Part shown: positions 25,501-37,297 of the stretch, piece by piece
Layout of the letters: every line of letters begins with the position of its first letter
Numbering within the stretch: the stretch's first letter is position 1
DNA from: Triops longicaudatus
Taxonomy: Eukaryota > Arthropoda > Branchiopoda > Notostraca > Triopsidae
Assembly (NCBI GenBank): GCA_022885665.1
Contig: JAGQDJ010000618.1
Location: 124,001-188,000 of the forward strand
Direction: 5' to 3'
DNA length: 64,000 nucleotides
Program-made: the position numbers and the translations under genes
Notes under the pieces: generated by a model
The model's database searches: none
Seen by the model: only the letters and a program-made list of their open reading frames with translations
What the model was told of the DNA's origin: nothing

Positions 25501-27995
25501 GGTTTTCTTTTCGTTATTTGGGGTCAGTTGGACGGACGGGAAGCCAGCCCACAAAGGAAAGTGAAGGAAGAGAAGTGGGTCGAAGAGAGAAGGGCCAGCA
25601 AGCAGAAATTCCCGAATTGGGAACAACGGACACACAACCAACCAACAACACACAAAAGCGGCCGTTTGGGGACTTTTGGCGCTGGCCATGAGCCTCTTTT
25701 CCATGGGCTTAAACCAGTTAACAGCTTGAATATGACGAGAGAGGGGAGTCATAATTGGGGCGACATCAGCTTCCGTTTGTTGTACGGCCCCCTTCTTAAA
25801 TAACGCGAGCGAGACTCGTTTTTAGGGTAGACACAAGGCCCATTTGGGAAATATTTGAGCAGAGAGATAACCATTTTTGAGGTAGGAAATCATAATGGGG
25901 TCATGGAAGCTATTAATCTGAACTAGACTAGGTTTCGGCCCACAGATTTTTTTTTTTGAGACTTTTAAGGTAGCCCTGGATTTTTTATTTTTGCAATCGA
26001 TACTGGCGTGCGCATAGAGCGTTCCGTTTATTTAGTGTTACAGCATTAATAATGAAATTTGTCATAATTCTAAAGGAATTATGCCTTTATAAGTGGTATG
26101 TTGTTTTAATAGATATTCTTCTTAATATCGATTAATATTTTTTCGGTTTAATTGAAGGATCTAATCAGATAAAAAATTTCCCGATCAGGATCGAGCGTAC
26201 AAAAAACGTTCGATTTCACAGTCAAAATTAGTTTACTTACCGTTTTCTTGAATGAAATTATCTTACAAGCCCAAAAAAATTTGGTCTAAGTTAGGTAAAT
26301 TATTTTTGTTATACAGTTAAGGGTGTTACTTGAATATTTTCTTCGCTAGTTACGATCAAAGACATTTGTTGTATTTTGACTGTAGTAGTACGTTGAGCGT
26401 TAGGCCAGGTGCCAAAACAAGTGCCTTTTTGCTCGCTAGATGCCGTGGGTGTATTCAATTCTTAATTCTAAAAGCTCAAATTCAAGGAGAATGAAGAATT
26501 TTAAAGCGTTTTCAAATGAGCTTTTTTAAAATTATCTAAAATTTAATTGATAATTTTGATTTTTAAAATTTTGAAAAATTTTGATTGATTTAACGTTAAT
26601 TGAGTTACAGTTCGATGAAAAAATTCGAGCTTAAAACCCTACGAAGAAAATAAGTTTACATCATATTCACTAAAAATAGGTTGAATTGTACTAAAATTTA
26701 GGGAAAGTTAACTGTATTTTTCCAGCTTTAGTAGGAATTAATTCAAAAAAGGCAAATTCGTCGTGTCTTCGTGAGCAAAACAAGCATAATTCATCATAAA
26801 TGGTTTACGGAAACGAATGTTTTACTAATAAAGCTTCTTTTTGTGTACGAATCAGGTGTTTACGGGTGAATCCAAAGGGCTTGGACGAAGAGAGTAAAGA
26901 TTACCTGTCGCTGTACCTGCTGCTGGTCTCGTGCAACAAGAGCGAAGTGCGCGCCAAATTCAAATTCTCGATCCTCAATGCCAAACGGGAAGAAACCAAA
27001 GCCATGGAAAGCCAACGCGCCTACCGTTTCGTGCAAGGCAAAGATTGGGGCTTTAAGAAGTTCATTCGACGCGATTTCCTCCTCGACGAGGCCAACGGCC
27101 TTTTACCCGACGACAAGTTGACGCTCTTTTGCGAAGTGTCGGTGGTAGCTGACTCGGTCAATATTTCCGGCCAGTCCAACGCCGTCCAGTTCAAAGTGCC
27201 CGAATGCCGGTTATCGGACGATTTAGGCCTACTCTTCGAGAACCAAAGGTTCAGTGACGTCACTCTGGCCGTTGGTGGTCGAGAATTCCAAGCTCACAAA
27301 GCCATCTTAGCGGCTCGGTCGCCCGTTTTCGCAGCCATGTTTGAACACGAGATGGAAGAACGCAAACACAACCGGGTGGACATCACTGACATGGACCACG
27401 AAGTCTTCCGCGAAATGCTGCGGTTCGTCTACACCGGCAAAGCCTCGTGCCTCGAGCGCATGGCTGACGATTTGCTAGCCGCTGCCGACAAATACGCCCT
27501 CGAACGGCTCAAAGTTATGTGCGAAGAAGCGTTATGCACCAACTTGGCCACCGAGAACGCCGCAGATGTCCTCATTCTTGCAGATCTTCATTCCGCTGAC
27601 CAGCTCAAAGCCCAAGCCATCGACTTCATTAACACGTAATTAATAATTTTAATTTGACATAATTTTCATTGTATTTTTAAAGCCATTATCGTCTTATCCA
27701 CTTTTCTATTTATTTTGAATAAATTTAAAAGGTATTTAGATCTTTTTTAGTATTTTTTTCTTTTCATATTTTTGCGTTAATTTTGTTTTAGTTTCGTTTA
27801 TAAATGAAGAAAATGCGGAATAACTCATTTAGTTTTGCTGATTGTTACAGGCACGCAACAGAAGTGATGGAAACGGTCGGTTGGAAATCAATGATTCAGT
27901 CGCATCCTCACCTCATTGCCGAGGCCTTTCGGGCCTTAGCGACGCAACAGATCCCGCCCATTGGCCCTCCCCGGAAGCGCCTGAAGCAAAATTAA
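22566..27995 (+). CDS. rdx: SPOP/roadkill, MATH-BTB adaptor of the Cullin-3 ubiquitin ligase
   Basis: Four coding exons: 22566-22781, 25071-25192, 26856-27635 and 27851-27995, giving about 420 residues. SPOP recruits substrates to CUL3 for ubiquitination in the nucleus; in flies roadkill acts on Ci in Hedgehog signalling. The order is a Ser-rich N-terminal extension, the MATH domain (from about residue 73, beginning VKVIKFSYMWTINNFSF), the BTB domain (about 230-345, with FQAHKAILAARSPVFAAMFE) and the BACK-like 3-box with a C-terminal basic nuclear signal (PPRKRLKQN). Substrate-pocket residues known from human SPOP are visible (YLSLYLLL; AYRFVQGKDWGFKKF with Y, W and F). The chosen ATG (22566) is the first in the exon after an acceptor at 22533-22534. 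An internal in-frame ATG at 22704 would give 374 residues, the length of human SPOP. Identity is very secure; the start is not. Confidence 0.95.
23339..23407. repeat. Dispersed repeat, copy 4, in the first SPOP intron
   Basis: Shares the core CGCGTAAAGCGAAACTCTTA, then TGGGAATCCTATAGGA, then CCCGCGTAAAGCGAAAC with the copies at 17.3, 21.1 and 21.2 kb. The right flank is lost or different. Its position between coding exons 22566-22781 and 25071-25192 shows that the family tolerates intronic sites. Confidence 0.75.
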
Positions 27996-30080
27996 GAGAG
28001 CAAGAATGAAGAGAGGTGGAGCGCTCTGGCGTGACACTTTTCCCAACAAGCACGACGATCTCTGTACATAGCAAAAAAACACACCCACACATGCAACAAA
28101 CACACACATGTCCACATTTTTACATTACATTACTACACGTGATCGCATATAGCAAGAAAACCATTTATGAACAGAGGGGAAAAAAGGATTGCAGGATGGG
28201 GGAGGCGTGGCTCCCGGTGAAGGGCTTACAACAAAGGGAAAATTTCTGTTAAAGGGGAAAATCTTGGTTTGCAGTGCAAGGAATGTGGATTGGACGAAAG
28301 AAAGGGACGATAAACGGAGAAAAGTGGTTTTCCTGTGATAAACATAATGAAAGACAAAGCCAGCCAGCCATATCCAGTCATTTCATTTTTTTGTAGATTT
28401 TTTCATATTTTTTTTTTCAACTAATACTTTTTTCATCCATACAATCGCTTCCATTATTAAAAAAACACAAGCTCTGCCCTTTTCGTAGGGTTTCGAGACG
28501 CCACGTGTGGTCTCTCAGAACATCCCACCTGTGTTTTTTCCTCATGGGCCACGCCCATTGACAAGCGGCCAATAAGAAGCGATGCGCCTCCTACTCAAGT
28601 CCTTCGATTTTTTTTATTTGTGTTCGTAAAGCAGTGAGGCTTCATTAGACTGGCGAATAAGTTTCATGTTGTGTAAAGTGGTGAATTTCCTTTTTTATTT
28701 AATAAAACAATTTCATGTCGATTGGAAAAAAATTGCACGCTCCCTCTCCGTTTCGCCCTGGCACAGTTTTTTGGAAACTACCGAAAAATTGGGGAAATTG
28801 TTGTTTTCATGGGAGGCTGTGTGTATGTAAAGAAAAAATGTTGGCAATTTTCTTATGTTTTTGAGACACACTCGTGGACAAAAATATTGTAATTTACTCT
28901 GTGTTGAATGTCTTCGGAGAAAATTAGAACGAATCCTCCTTATTGTGTTGTTATTGATGAACGTCATTGCATTTTATGTTAGCCCGGGATACGAACTTTA
29001 TGTTGGAACACGTTTCTGGAATAGACATGGTTTTTAAGAACGTGAGACTAATGTATCCGCGGACAAGAAAGAATGCGTTTTTGTGTTCAGCTTCTTGTGT
29101 AACTTTATGCTCCCTGCCCTCGAAAATCCCCCCAAACCCAAAAGAACTTTCAACTCCCCCTTATAAATACAACGCCGTATTGTTTCCGATCATGGGGAGT
29201 TTGGTATTTCATTTTCTTTTAAGGTATTTGAGAACTTGCTCAGATTCTTGTTGTGCGCACTTTTGTTTCCTTCAAGGGAACACTTGGGTGAATTCAAAAC
29301 GTGGAGGATATTTAATACGTAACTGGAGACTAAATTACGCATGCTATGTCAAGGGCAACATTTGGTAGTTTTCTTTTATTCCCACCTTCCCTCGACTCCT
29401 AGTTTCCCCATCCAAAATTAGCCTAACTAATCCTGATAAAAATAAACACAACCTACCTCATTTAAGCAAATTTTAACACACTTCTTGTCGCGCATGTGCA
29501 AACCACGGAGAAGTTAATAAAAAAGATGTCAGTTATGTGAGCTTAAATTATGTTACGTCAGTTAAGTCAGGTTAGTTTAGGCCCATGTTAAGTTCAGGAA
29601 TGTACATTTGTTTAAGTGCTGTTTTTACCGAATGGAAGCGCTTCAGAAACGAGCAAATCGAGGGAAGGATAACAGAAAAGTACCATATTCTTAATTTATG
29701 TTTCCTGTTTCAAAACTAGATGGCTTCACCTATAACTTGCTGCCATCTTGGAAGCCGTTGGACGCAGACAGCTTAGAGCAAGGCTATTCTTAAGCTTATA
29801 GTACACTTTGTACACAAACTGGATACTACCTAGTTTTCAGAAATATTGATTGAGGATTCTGCGGGTCTTCACACGTTAAGAAGCTTTGGGGTTGATTTAG
29901 AACAATCAAGGTCCAAAATTAACAGCAAAAGGACTGGAGTGTTCTTGCACTACGTCATCATTTTTTTACGGGCAACAATTTTAACAGTGTTCTAGAACCA
30001 CAATTCGAACCATGTTTCTCAGTCATATGAAGTAGTTAATCACCGTATGAATGAAAAGTGTAAGACCAATCGGAACAATG
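27996..30080. other. SPOP 3' flank and intergenic spacer
   Basis: Holds the probable SPOP 3' untranslated region (AATAAA at 28701) and a GC/CCAAT patch at about 28550-28590. Otherwise the DNA is AT-rich and without a recognisable gene; open frames here show no family motif. Confidence 0.5.
28701..28706 (+). terminator. Candidate SPOP polyadenylation signal
   Basis: AATAAA about 700 bp after the SPOP stop codon, the first clear signal in this 3' flank. The usage is inferred. Confidence 0.35.
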
Positions 30081-30247
30081 CTTAATCACAGCGACGGCGG
30101 AACTGGGGAGGCAGCTGCCCCTCCTAAAATTTTGTAGAAGGGGTAAAAGTATGATTTTGCCCCCCCGCCCCCCTGGAAAAGTGCTTAAAATGGCCACTGC
30201 CCCCCCCCCCCCTGAGAAACACTCGTTCCGCCGTCACTGCTTAATCA
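30081..30247. mobile_element. Short non-autonomous hAT-type transposon (MITE)
   Basis: The element spans 30089-30239 (151 bp). It is flanked by a perfect 8-bp direct repeat CTTAATCA (30081-30088 and 30240-30247), the target duplication length of hAT elements. The ends form 15-bp terminal inverted repeats with one mismatch: CAGCGACGGCGGAAC on the left, and the complement of CAGTGACGGCGGAAC on the right. A CAGTG-like start is usual for hAT. The inside is mostly C-rich (runs of 8-14 C) and has no open frame, so it could only be mobilised by a transposase made elsewhere. The intact duplication suggests a recent insertion. Confidence 0.85.
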
Positions 30248-30806
30248 TGGAATATTCGGATTTTCCTACCTCGAGAAATTCTTGCGAATGGAAAAGAAGA
30301 CGACAGAGCGTACATAAGATACGTTAAGAAAAAAGAATTGCATATAGTATACATAAGAATTGCATATAGTACATTTATTCAACCTCGTTTCTCATAACCG
30401 AAGTCCATAATTATTATGTGCGAAATTCATCCAACAAACTAAGCTAGAACAAGAGATCTCTTTGTTCTTTAAGTCTTTGAGAAGTCGAACCAATTTAATT
30501 TAATTACCCCGCTTTAAAACCTCGGTCTTTGATTTATACTTACCTTTCCCTCCAAAGAGCTTCCAAAGCTGCCCTGGGACAGTTCGCGACCGATCCACGG
30601 ACCGAGAGAGCAGTTATGGGTTGCTAACTGGATTACCTGCGTGGTGTTCGCAGTTCGTGTATTAAGCGGCTTAAGTAGGCCGTCTTGTTGTTATTTCTAC
30701 GGTCTCCCACGCTTTGCGTCCATTCCTTCCTATACCGTTCTAGTGCTTGTACCTACTTCATGCTTACTCTTAATTTTTAACTGGCTGTAGGTACTAGAAG
30801 TACACA

Positions 30807-33759
30807 ATGTGTAGACACCTGGGGCTGTTTATGTGCTTCACGTGCTTGACTCTCGCTTCACCGCTCGAACAAGCCATCCTGCTTGCCAATCCTGTTGCTG
30901 CCAATTTAAACCCGCATGTTCAGCAACTTTTCGACAAATATGGAACCAACGGAACTCTGGACATGGAAGCCTTCACCAAACTCTTAGCCACCTTAGGCCT
31001 ACCTGATCCCAGTACTCGCAACACTGCTCAGTGCACTCTTGACTCTAATTTGAACGCCAATTCGGAAATCAACACCGAAAATTTCGTTTCTTATTGTCCT
31101 GCAATTCTTTCGCAGCTAGAAAGCAAAAAATGTCACGCTGTAATGAATCACTCTCATGAAGCAGAACCCGTTGTACCTAGTAAAGCTAATGGTAATTATC
31201 GAAATTAAAACAAGTTATTTTTGGAAGTAAAATAAAATATTATAATTGAAAAAATATTGTCTCTATTAAAAAAATAATATAATAATATATATGTAAAAGT
31301 TAAAGTATTGTCGTTACTAACAAAGTATTGTAAGCTAAGGATAAATTACTGCAAACAATAAATTGAATCGAAAAAAATATTTCTAAGATTTAGTTTTTGA
31401 CTTTTTCTACTTTAGTGTGGTCTTCTGCGATACTTTCTGTGTTGGCGATCTCGATTTGCGGTATGGCTGCGGTGTCTGTGATTCCTTGCTTCCCGGAGAA
31501 GCAGTTTCAGAAATTTATCCAATATTTGGTAGCGTTAGCTATTGGGACACTCACCGGAGACGCGTTCCTACATCTATTACCTCACGTAAAAATGAAAATA
31601 AAATATCTAAATTAGTTATTTTTCATGATACGCGACCACTTCGTGTTTTATTTCATTTATTTATTTGCTTTACAGTCTTTTATGTTTATTTATTTATTTT
31701 TTGTTTAAGAAATTCCTTTGAAAAAAAGACAGAAAAGGAAAAAGTCAGGCTTACTTTAAAAAGCTTCCAAACGGCCTAAAAGTAAAACAAAGGAGTCGAA
31801 ATTTTGGTAGAAATATTTTTTGGATTTTAAATTTTTCTTACGATTCTTTTTTTTTTCTTTTTTTTTTGAGCAGGCATTCATGGGTCATCATGAAGAATTG
31901 CCTTCATTACACCTGGACCACAGTGATCATCATGAACATTCACACGGTGAAGGTGCGAGTCACGCGGGATCTCATTACCAAGTTACGTTAAAAGGTCTCG
32001 TAGCCCTGTTGGTTATGACCTTTTTCTTTGTAGCTGAGCGTCTTTTGCACATTTTCGGCCAGCGACGCTCAGCGAAGCAAAAAGAGCAACAAGTAATCCA
32101 GAAATCTCCTCCAATTTAATCGTAGTATTTTTTTTCCTTATAGGTTAATTTAGTTCTAGATTGTATTGTCATATTGCAGTCATAAATAAAGGAATTAATT
32201 TGTTTATTTTTTCTTTGCAATTTCATTTGTTCGTTCCATAACGTCATTCAGAAACTTATCGTGTTTTATTGAACTATTTTGTAATTATTTGTTTGAATAT
32301 TTTTTATCGATTCGATTCCTTTTTTTTTCATGGTGTTAAACCCAGGCGTGAACTCTGTTCGTTGTAGTTTTTGATTCTTTATGAGTAAATTTAATTTCCT
32401 TTTTTATAGAAGCGGCATATGCTCAAAGTAGTGGCGCAGAGTAGCAAAGCTGTGGGCGAAAAACTGTGCTTGCACCACGACCATAAGCATCATAGTCACA
32501 ACGGGTCCAAAGATGGTAAGAAGCCGCATTTCAAATAATAACTCCGTTATTTTTTAACATTTTTATTTATTATTATTATTGGTATTAATAATGAAAAATA
32601 TATTTATAATATTATCATTGATATTTTTTTTTTTTTAAGGGAAACTGATTCAAGACGACGCAGCAGAACGGCACGAATCCAGGTCAGGGAAGCAGTCTCC
32701 CGATTCCTGCGCCAACTGGGAAGGTCTGGTGGTCGGTGAACCTTTGATTTTATGCAAGTCCCACCCTATTTGCGCCGGTAGCGATTTCCAGGACTGTGCC
32801 GACAAAAGCGCCGCCAAGCAGTGCACTAGTACGGCCAAAGTCGTGCCGGAAGACAGTGTGCCTCAACAACACCTGTCATTGGTACCTCCAAAGGAAGACA
32901 AAGAAGAGGACGAGGAAGAGTATACCGTCTTTATCGCCGAACACCATACCTCCCATCACGGCCACTCCCACTCGCATGGCCACGTCCATGCCAAAGCGGG
33001 TAGTTTCGCTGCCTTGGCATGGATGGTTCTTGTAGGCGATGGATTTCATAATTTGACCGACGGTTTAGCCATCGGCGCAGCCTACGCTGCCTCCTTAACG
33101 TCTGGTTTTACTACATCAATCGCCATCTTGTGCCACGAACTTCCTCATGAATTAGGTATAAGGCAATTTTGTTTATATTTTTGTTTAAGGCCGATTATTA
33201 TTCCTAGTGTAAAGCAGCTTACGTTAGTGTTTTTCCCTAATTCTTGTCTTTTGCCAACAATATTTTCTTTTTACTTTCTATTTTTAAATTTATTATTAAA
33301 TTCAAGTATTAAATACACAATTAAAATTTCGTCTTGGAATAAGGTGCGTAGACTGTATTCCTTAGGGTTTTGAGACAATTTCAGAATATTAATTACGCTG
33401 TTTTGTTTTAACAAGGTGATTTTGCGGTATTGTTGAAATCGGGAATGACGGTACGGCAAGCGTTGCTGTGCAACTTGCTGTCTTCAGCGTTGTGTATGTT
33501 CGGCGTGGTGATGGGCGTGGCATTAAGTACCTCGGAGGACGCTACCGGGTGGCTTTTCGCTGCCACAGCGGGCATGTTCTTGTACATAGCTTTAGTGGAC
33601 ATGGTTCCGGAGTTGAGCAACCACATCGAAGCGCACGAGTCGGTCTGGCTGCGGCTTGTGATCCACTTAAGTGGGTTATTGACAGGTTTCACCATCATGC
33701 TCGTCATCGCCTTGTACGAAGATGACATTAAGTCCTTGTTTCCCCACGGTGACAAGTGA
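30807..33759 (+). CDS. foi: Zinc transporter of the ZIP LIV-1 subfamily (fear-of-intimacy, ZIP6/ZIP10 type)
   Basis: Six coding exons: 30807-31191, 31416-31585, 31874-32092, 32410-32515, 32640-33155 and 33416-33759, about 579 residues. ZIP proteins import zinc into the cytosol. The N-terminus is a signal peptide followed by an ectodomain with the ZIP6/10-like segment LFDKYGTNGTL and the LIV-1 prepeptide motif (CPAILSQLESKKC). His-rich loops include DHSDHHEHSHGEG and SHHGHSHSHGHVH. The metal-path motifs are intact: HNLTDG near residue 430 (TM4) and HELPHELGD near 459 (TM5). All junctions keep frame. The ectodomain is shorter than in mammalian ZIP10. An acceptor-like site just before 30807 suggests an upstream untranslated exon. 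The subfamily is secure; orthology to foi rests on HELPHELGDFAVLLKSG and the ectodomain. Confidence 0.93.
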
Positions 33760-33780
33760 TTGTCGTCGGGTTTTTTTTTA

Positions 33781-33835
33781 GAAACAAAGCAAAGCCCCCC
33801 NNNNNNNNNNNNNNNCCCCCCCCCCCCCCCGAAAC
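33781..33835. other. Assembly gap inside a C homopolymer
   Basis: Fifteen N (33801-33815) are flanked by six C on the left and fifteen C on the right. This is an unresolved poly-C tract just after the foi stop codon; the true length is unknown. It affects only the 3' flank of foi. Confidence 0.9.
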
Positions 33836-34081
33836 CTTTCGAGTTCCCACCTAACTAATTGTGTGCCGCGGAATTTTACCTGAAGAGCTTTTTTCTTGAA
33901 AAGAGACTTAAAAATTAGATTAATAGTTAAATATTAAAAAATCAAGCCTACTGAAGATCTGTTTACACTTTAGATGTCCGTTGCTCGATACGGTGTGTTT
34001 TCATCCAAAGGGAGACGGGTTTAAGTTCCACAATAAGGTTATATATTTCATTTCATTTTTTTTTTCGTTGGATACATTAAT

Positions 34082-36141
34082 TCATGGCGCCGTTGTGTTA
34101 CTAAAATCCCATTCGTGTTCCTCCACTTCTAAACTGGCTAAGATGTCGGTTAATAAACTCGCAGGTTCGGAAGATGATGAATCTAACATGAAATTAAAAA
34201 AATAATAAGAATAAAATCAAGTGAAGTCTTTTGTTATTATTTTTTGGGGGAATAGATTACCCATATAGTTTGTGTTAAGTATAGGAGCCACGGGAGCGAG
34301 CCAATCCTGCAACCGGGCTTGGCCTTTCTTCACCGAATTGAAGAAAACGTGTTTTTGGAGCTGAGAAACTGTAGGTCGTAGAGTTTGCTCGCGCTGAACA
34401 CACATTAAAGTCATTTGATGAAAAGAACGTGAAAAGGAACGTTGCTGCGCGTACAGCATCCGAGATTCGATTAAGTTACTGTCGAAAACGCCCGAATCTG
34501 AAGGCAAACCTGGTTAAAAGTACCGTCGTTACATATAATGCATTTTCAAATGCAAAAATTTCCAAGAATTATTTTCATTAAAGGTATGTAGAAACTTTCC
34601 TCGCATTCTCTCGAGACTTCTCCAAAAACTTATATTTAGTTTTGAAAGCTCAGAATTTATTACACAGTATTTTAATTATTGTAACTATTTTTCAATCCTT
34701 TCTAGTCTTTAGTATTGTATTTTTTTATTTATACTTTCTTTGCAGAATTTTTTTTACAACGTTCTGACTTTCAAAATTGTATAAAAATGTCCATTATGCT
34801 TAAAATGTAATGAATTCAAAATATCTATGAAATCGTACTTGGCATGGTGAGTCCTGCGTCTTCGTCTTTGGGTGGCAATTGGACCGTGGTGCAATCCCAG
34901 AGCAAAGGGGGCGGGCCTTGCAGTTTTTCGAGCAGTAGTTGCGTCGAAGGGAGATCGGCATAAGGCGCAACACCGTTGGCCATTTCACACGCCGTAATAC
35001 CCAGGCTGTAAATGTCCGATTTTTCGTTGTAGCCTCGCAAATTCTGTTCGATAACTTCTGGGCTGAGCCAATTTAAGCAACGTTGTGTATTAGGCGGGAA
35101 CACATGTACTGCTCGCTGCCAGCGACCTTCTTTCATGATATGAAGCGCGTCGCGTAAGCCTGAGAGACACACTTGCCCTCTGGCGGATATCAATATGTGG
35201 CTAGCGCGAATATTCCTGCCGGAAAAAAGCCAAAAAGCGTTATTTCTGTCTCTTAAAATAAAACAAACAGGAAATTCTCTGATCACTGAAATTTAGCAAA
35301 CATTTTTTCTTTTTTTTTTTCGTACTTCTCATTTGTACTCTTAATAGTAAGAATCGCAAACTTGTCACAGGAGGCCAATTTGGCGAGTGCGATGCATTAT
35401 TCTCCATTTATTTCGTTTTATGGATTCCGAATCCTAGAGAAAAAAAGGAATAAAGAATTCTGGAAACCTGTGGATGTATCCTTTCGAATGAAGATACGCT
35501 AATGCATGGAGAATGTCGCGTAAAATGAGGCAAATGGCTGGTTCGGGTAGTCCGTTCACGAAATGCGATTGGAGGAGATCTGACGCAGATCCATATTCCA
35601 TTAAGGGCGTGACCAGGAGCAGCCAAGGGCCGGTAGTGAAGCTGGACAACAATGGGAGGAGGCTGGCATGTTTCATCTGTTTTATCAAACTGATTTCCTA
35701 GGAATAGAGGTTCTTTTAGTTTAGTCCTTCGTTTGTTAAATTTAAGTTCTTTAATTTCCATATTATTCAAGTTATTCTAGTATTTCTTTCTGGAAAAAAG
35801 CAACTTAACATGATCAAATACTTTAATAAAAGGAGAATCGTCACGGCATAAATCGAGATTGTATTGGCGGATAGCGACCAGAGCAGAAGTCGGTTTATGT
35901 TTAGCTAAAAGGACCGTTCCAACTTCACCACAGCAGTGACCAATTATGCGAATCTTTTCAAAAGAACTGGGATCGCTGCCCGACACGGCTGAGAGAGGAA
36001 ATTCGCGCGAAAACCGGCGTACTGTTTCGCCAACATCTTTTCCGACCTGAAAAAATCTCACATAGTAATTTTGTTTCCTTTTAGAAAATAACTTATTACA
36101 TATTCATTGGAGAAAGTTTTGTTTTCAGCACAAACGTCCAT
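34082..36141 (-). CDS. STRAD: STRAD pseudokinase, activator of the LKB1 kinase complex
   Basis: Six exons in transcript order: 36141-36100, 36046-35822, 35697-35468, 35215-34839, 34509-34261 and 34182-34082, about 407 residues. STRAD binds MO25 and holds LKB1 active in the cytoplasm. The fold is a protein kinase with lost catalysis: the VAIK lysine is Arg (LVAIRQYNL, about residue 74), HRD is HRN (YIHRNIRASHILIS) and DFG is replaced by GLR (CLSGLRDA). The activation-end and F-helix signature WLSPEVIEQNLRGYNEKSDI is typical of STRAD. The last exon encodes LEVEEHEWDF, matching the WEF MO25-binding tail of vertebrate STRAD, but six residues follow it (SNTTAP). If the 34261 donor is skipped, the frame instead reads on to a stop at 34217 and loses this motif. 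The gene converges with foi. The first exon is only 14 codons and is the least certain part. Confidence 0.9.
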
Positions 36142-37297
36142 GTAACTCTATTTAAAAAACGCAAAATACACGACTAGATTACGATTTTATTACTGAAATT
36201 TACACTGTTATTTGGAGATGGCCCTCTTTATTTACAATTTTATCCTGACAGTTGTCATGGCAACCAGTGTAAACGCTACTTAGGGCGCTAGTTTCAAGTC
36301 CAAGCGGTTCCTTTCGCATTCAACCGTTGGCGGGCTTATTCCGTCTTGTCGAACGTTCCTTCGCAGCGGACGGAATTCCTTTCGCGAGACTGTCTTTAGA
36401 CCTGTGGGGCTTTTAGTCTTTTTGTCCGATTTTATAATTTCGTATTGAGCCTTTTGGAAGCAAGGTGAGTTGATCCACGAGTACAGCTTTCGATACTTGT
36501 CTCGTTCAAACCGGAAATCATCCACTTTTGCGATCCTTTTCACTGTTCCACCAAAGTTCGTAAGCAACCCTCGCATTACGCTCAAAGTTGCCGTTTGGTA
36601 CCGCCCGTAGCTTCGTCCAAACCCCGCTTAACGAAAGCCTGGCAAACACTGGCCCTTGACGTTTACGTGGACTTTTCGTTGCGCGTTTCCTGTCGAAAAA
36701 AAAAGGTTCTGAAGCAAGCTTACTCTCTTTACCTTGTCTGACCCTATTTTACCTCTTTCAAAGGTACAGTTTTCCAAGTTAGTCTTTTCCCAGACTTTCG
36801 TTGAGCATGTTCAACTGTTAAAGATAGTTTTCCGTTTCGTGCTTTTCGTAACTTGTTCCTATTCTCTCCATTCACTACTGCGTAAGTTGTAACACTCTTT
36901 TGTTTGTAGATGTACTTACGTTTGCGGAAACGTATAAACCCTCATACAAGCCTTAATAAATCCGTAATTGTTAGTAAAAGTTAACCATGCTCTTCGATTA
37001 CGCTTTGTAACGTTTTGCCACGTGTCGTGGCGCTACAAGTGCCCTGAAGCCATTTTAAGTGTTCTTACATCTAGCATACTTTCGCATTTCATTTTTAAGT
37101 ATTTTCTTTATAACCAGAATTTTAAAGTCCAAGTCAATTCAATAGCTACATAATTCTCTTTTTGAAGTGATAATTCATCCTTAACAAGGGCGTCATTGAT
37201 TCCTTCGGTAAACTGACCTTAAATGCTCAATTTCCGTACTATCAGTATAATATGAATTATTATAATTTTCATATCTTTTTTTTTTTTTGTTTTTCAG
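36142..37297. other. Divergent intergenic region between STRAD and Orb2
   Basis: The region separates the STRAD start (leftward) from the first coding exon of Orb2 (rightward), so it probably carries both promoters and 5' untranslated exons. The minus strand from about 36280 to 36940 is purine-rich and open in more than one frame over long stretches; no family motif is evident. An acceptor ends exactly before the Orb2 ATG (polypyrimidine tract 37277-37297). Confidence 0.45.

Noticed and set aside
25381..25803. 140-codon open frame in an SPOP intron
   Set aside because: Basic, low-complexity translation with no motif and no splice support; the opposite strand is also open.
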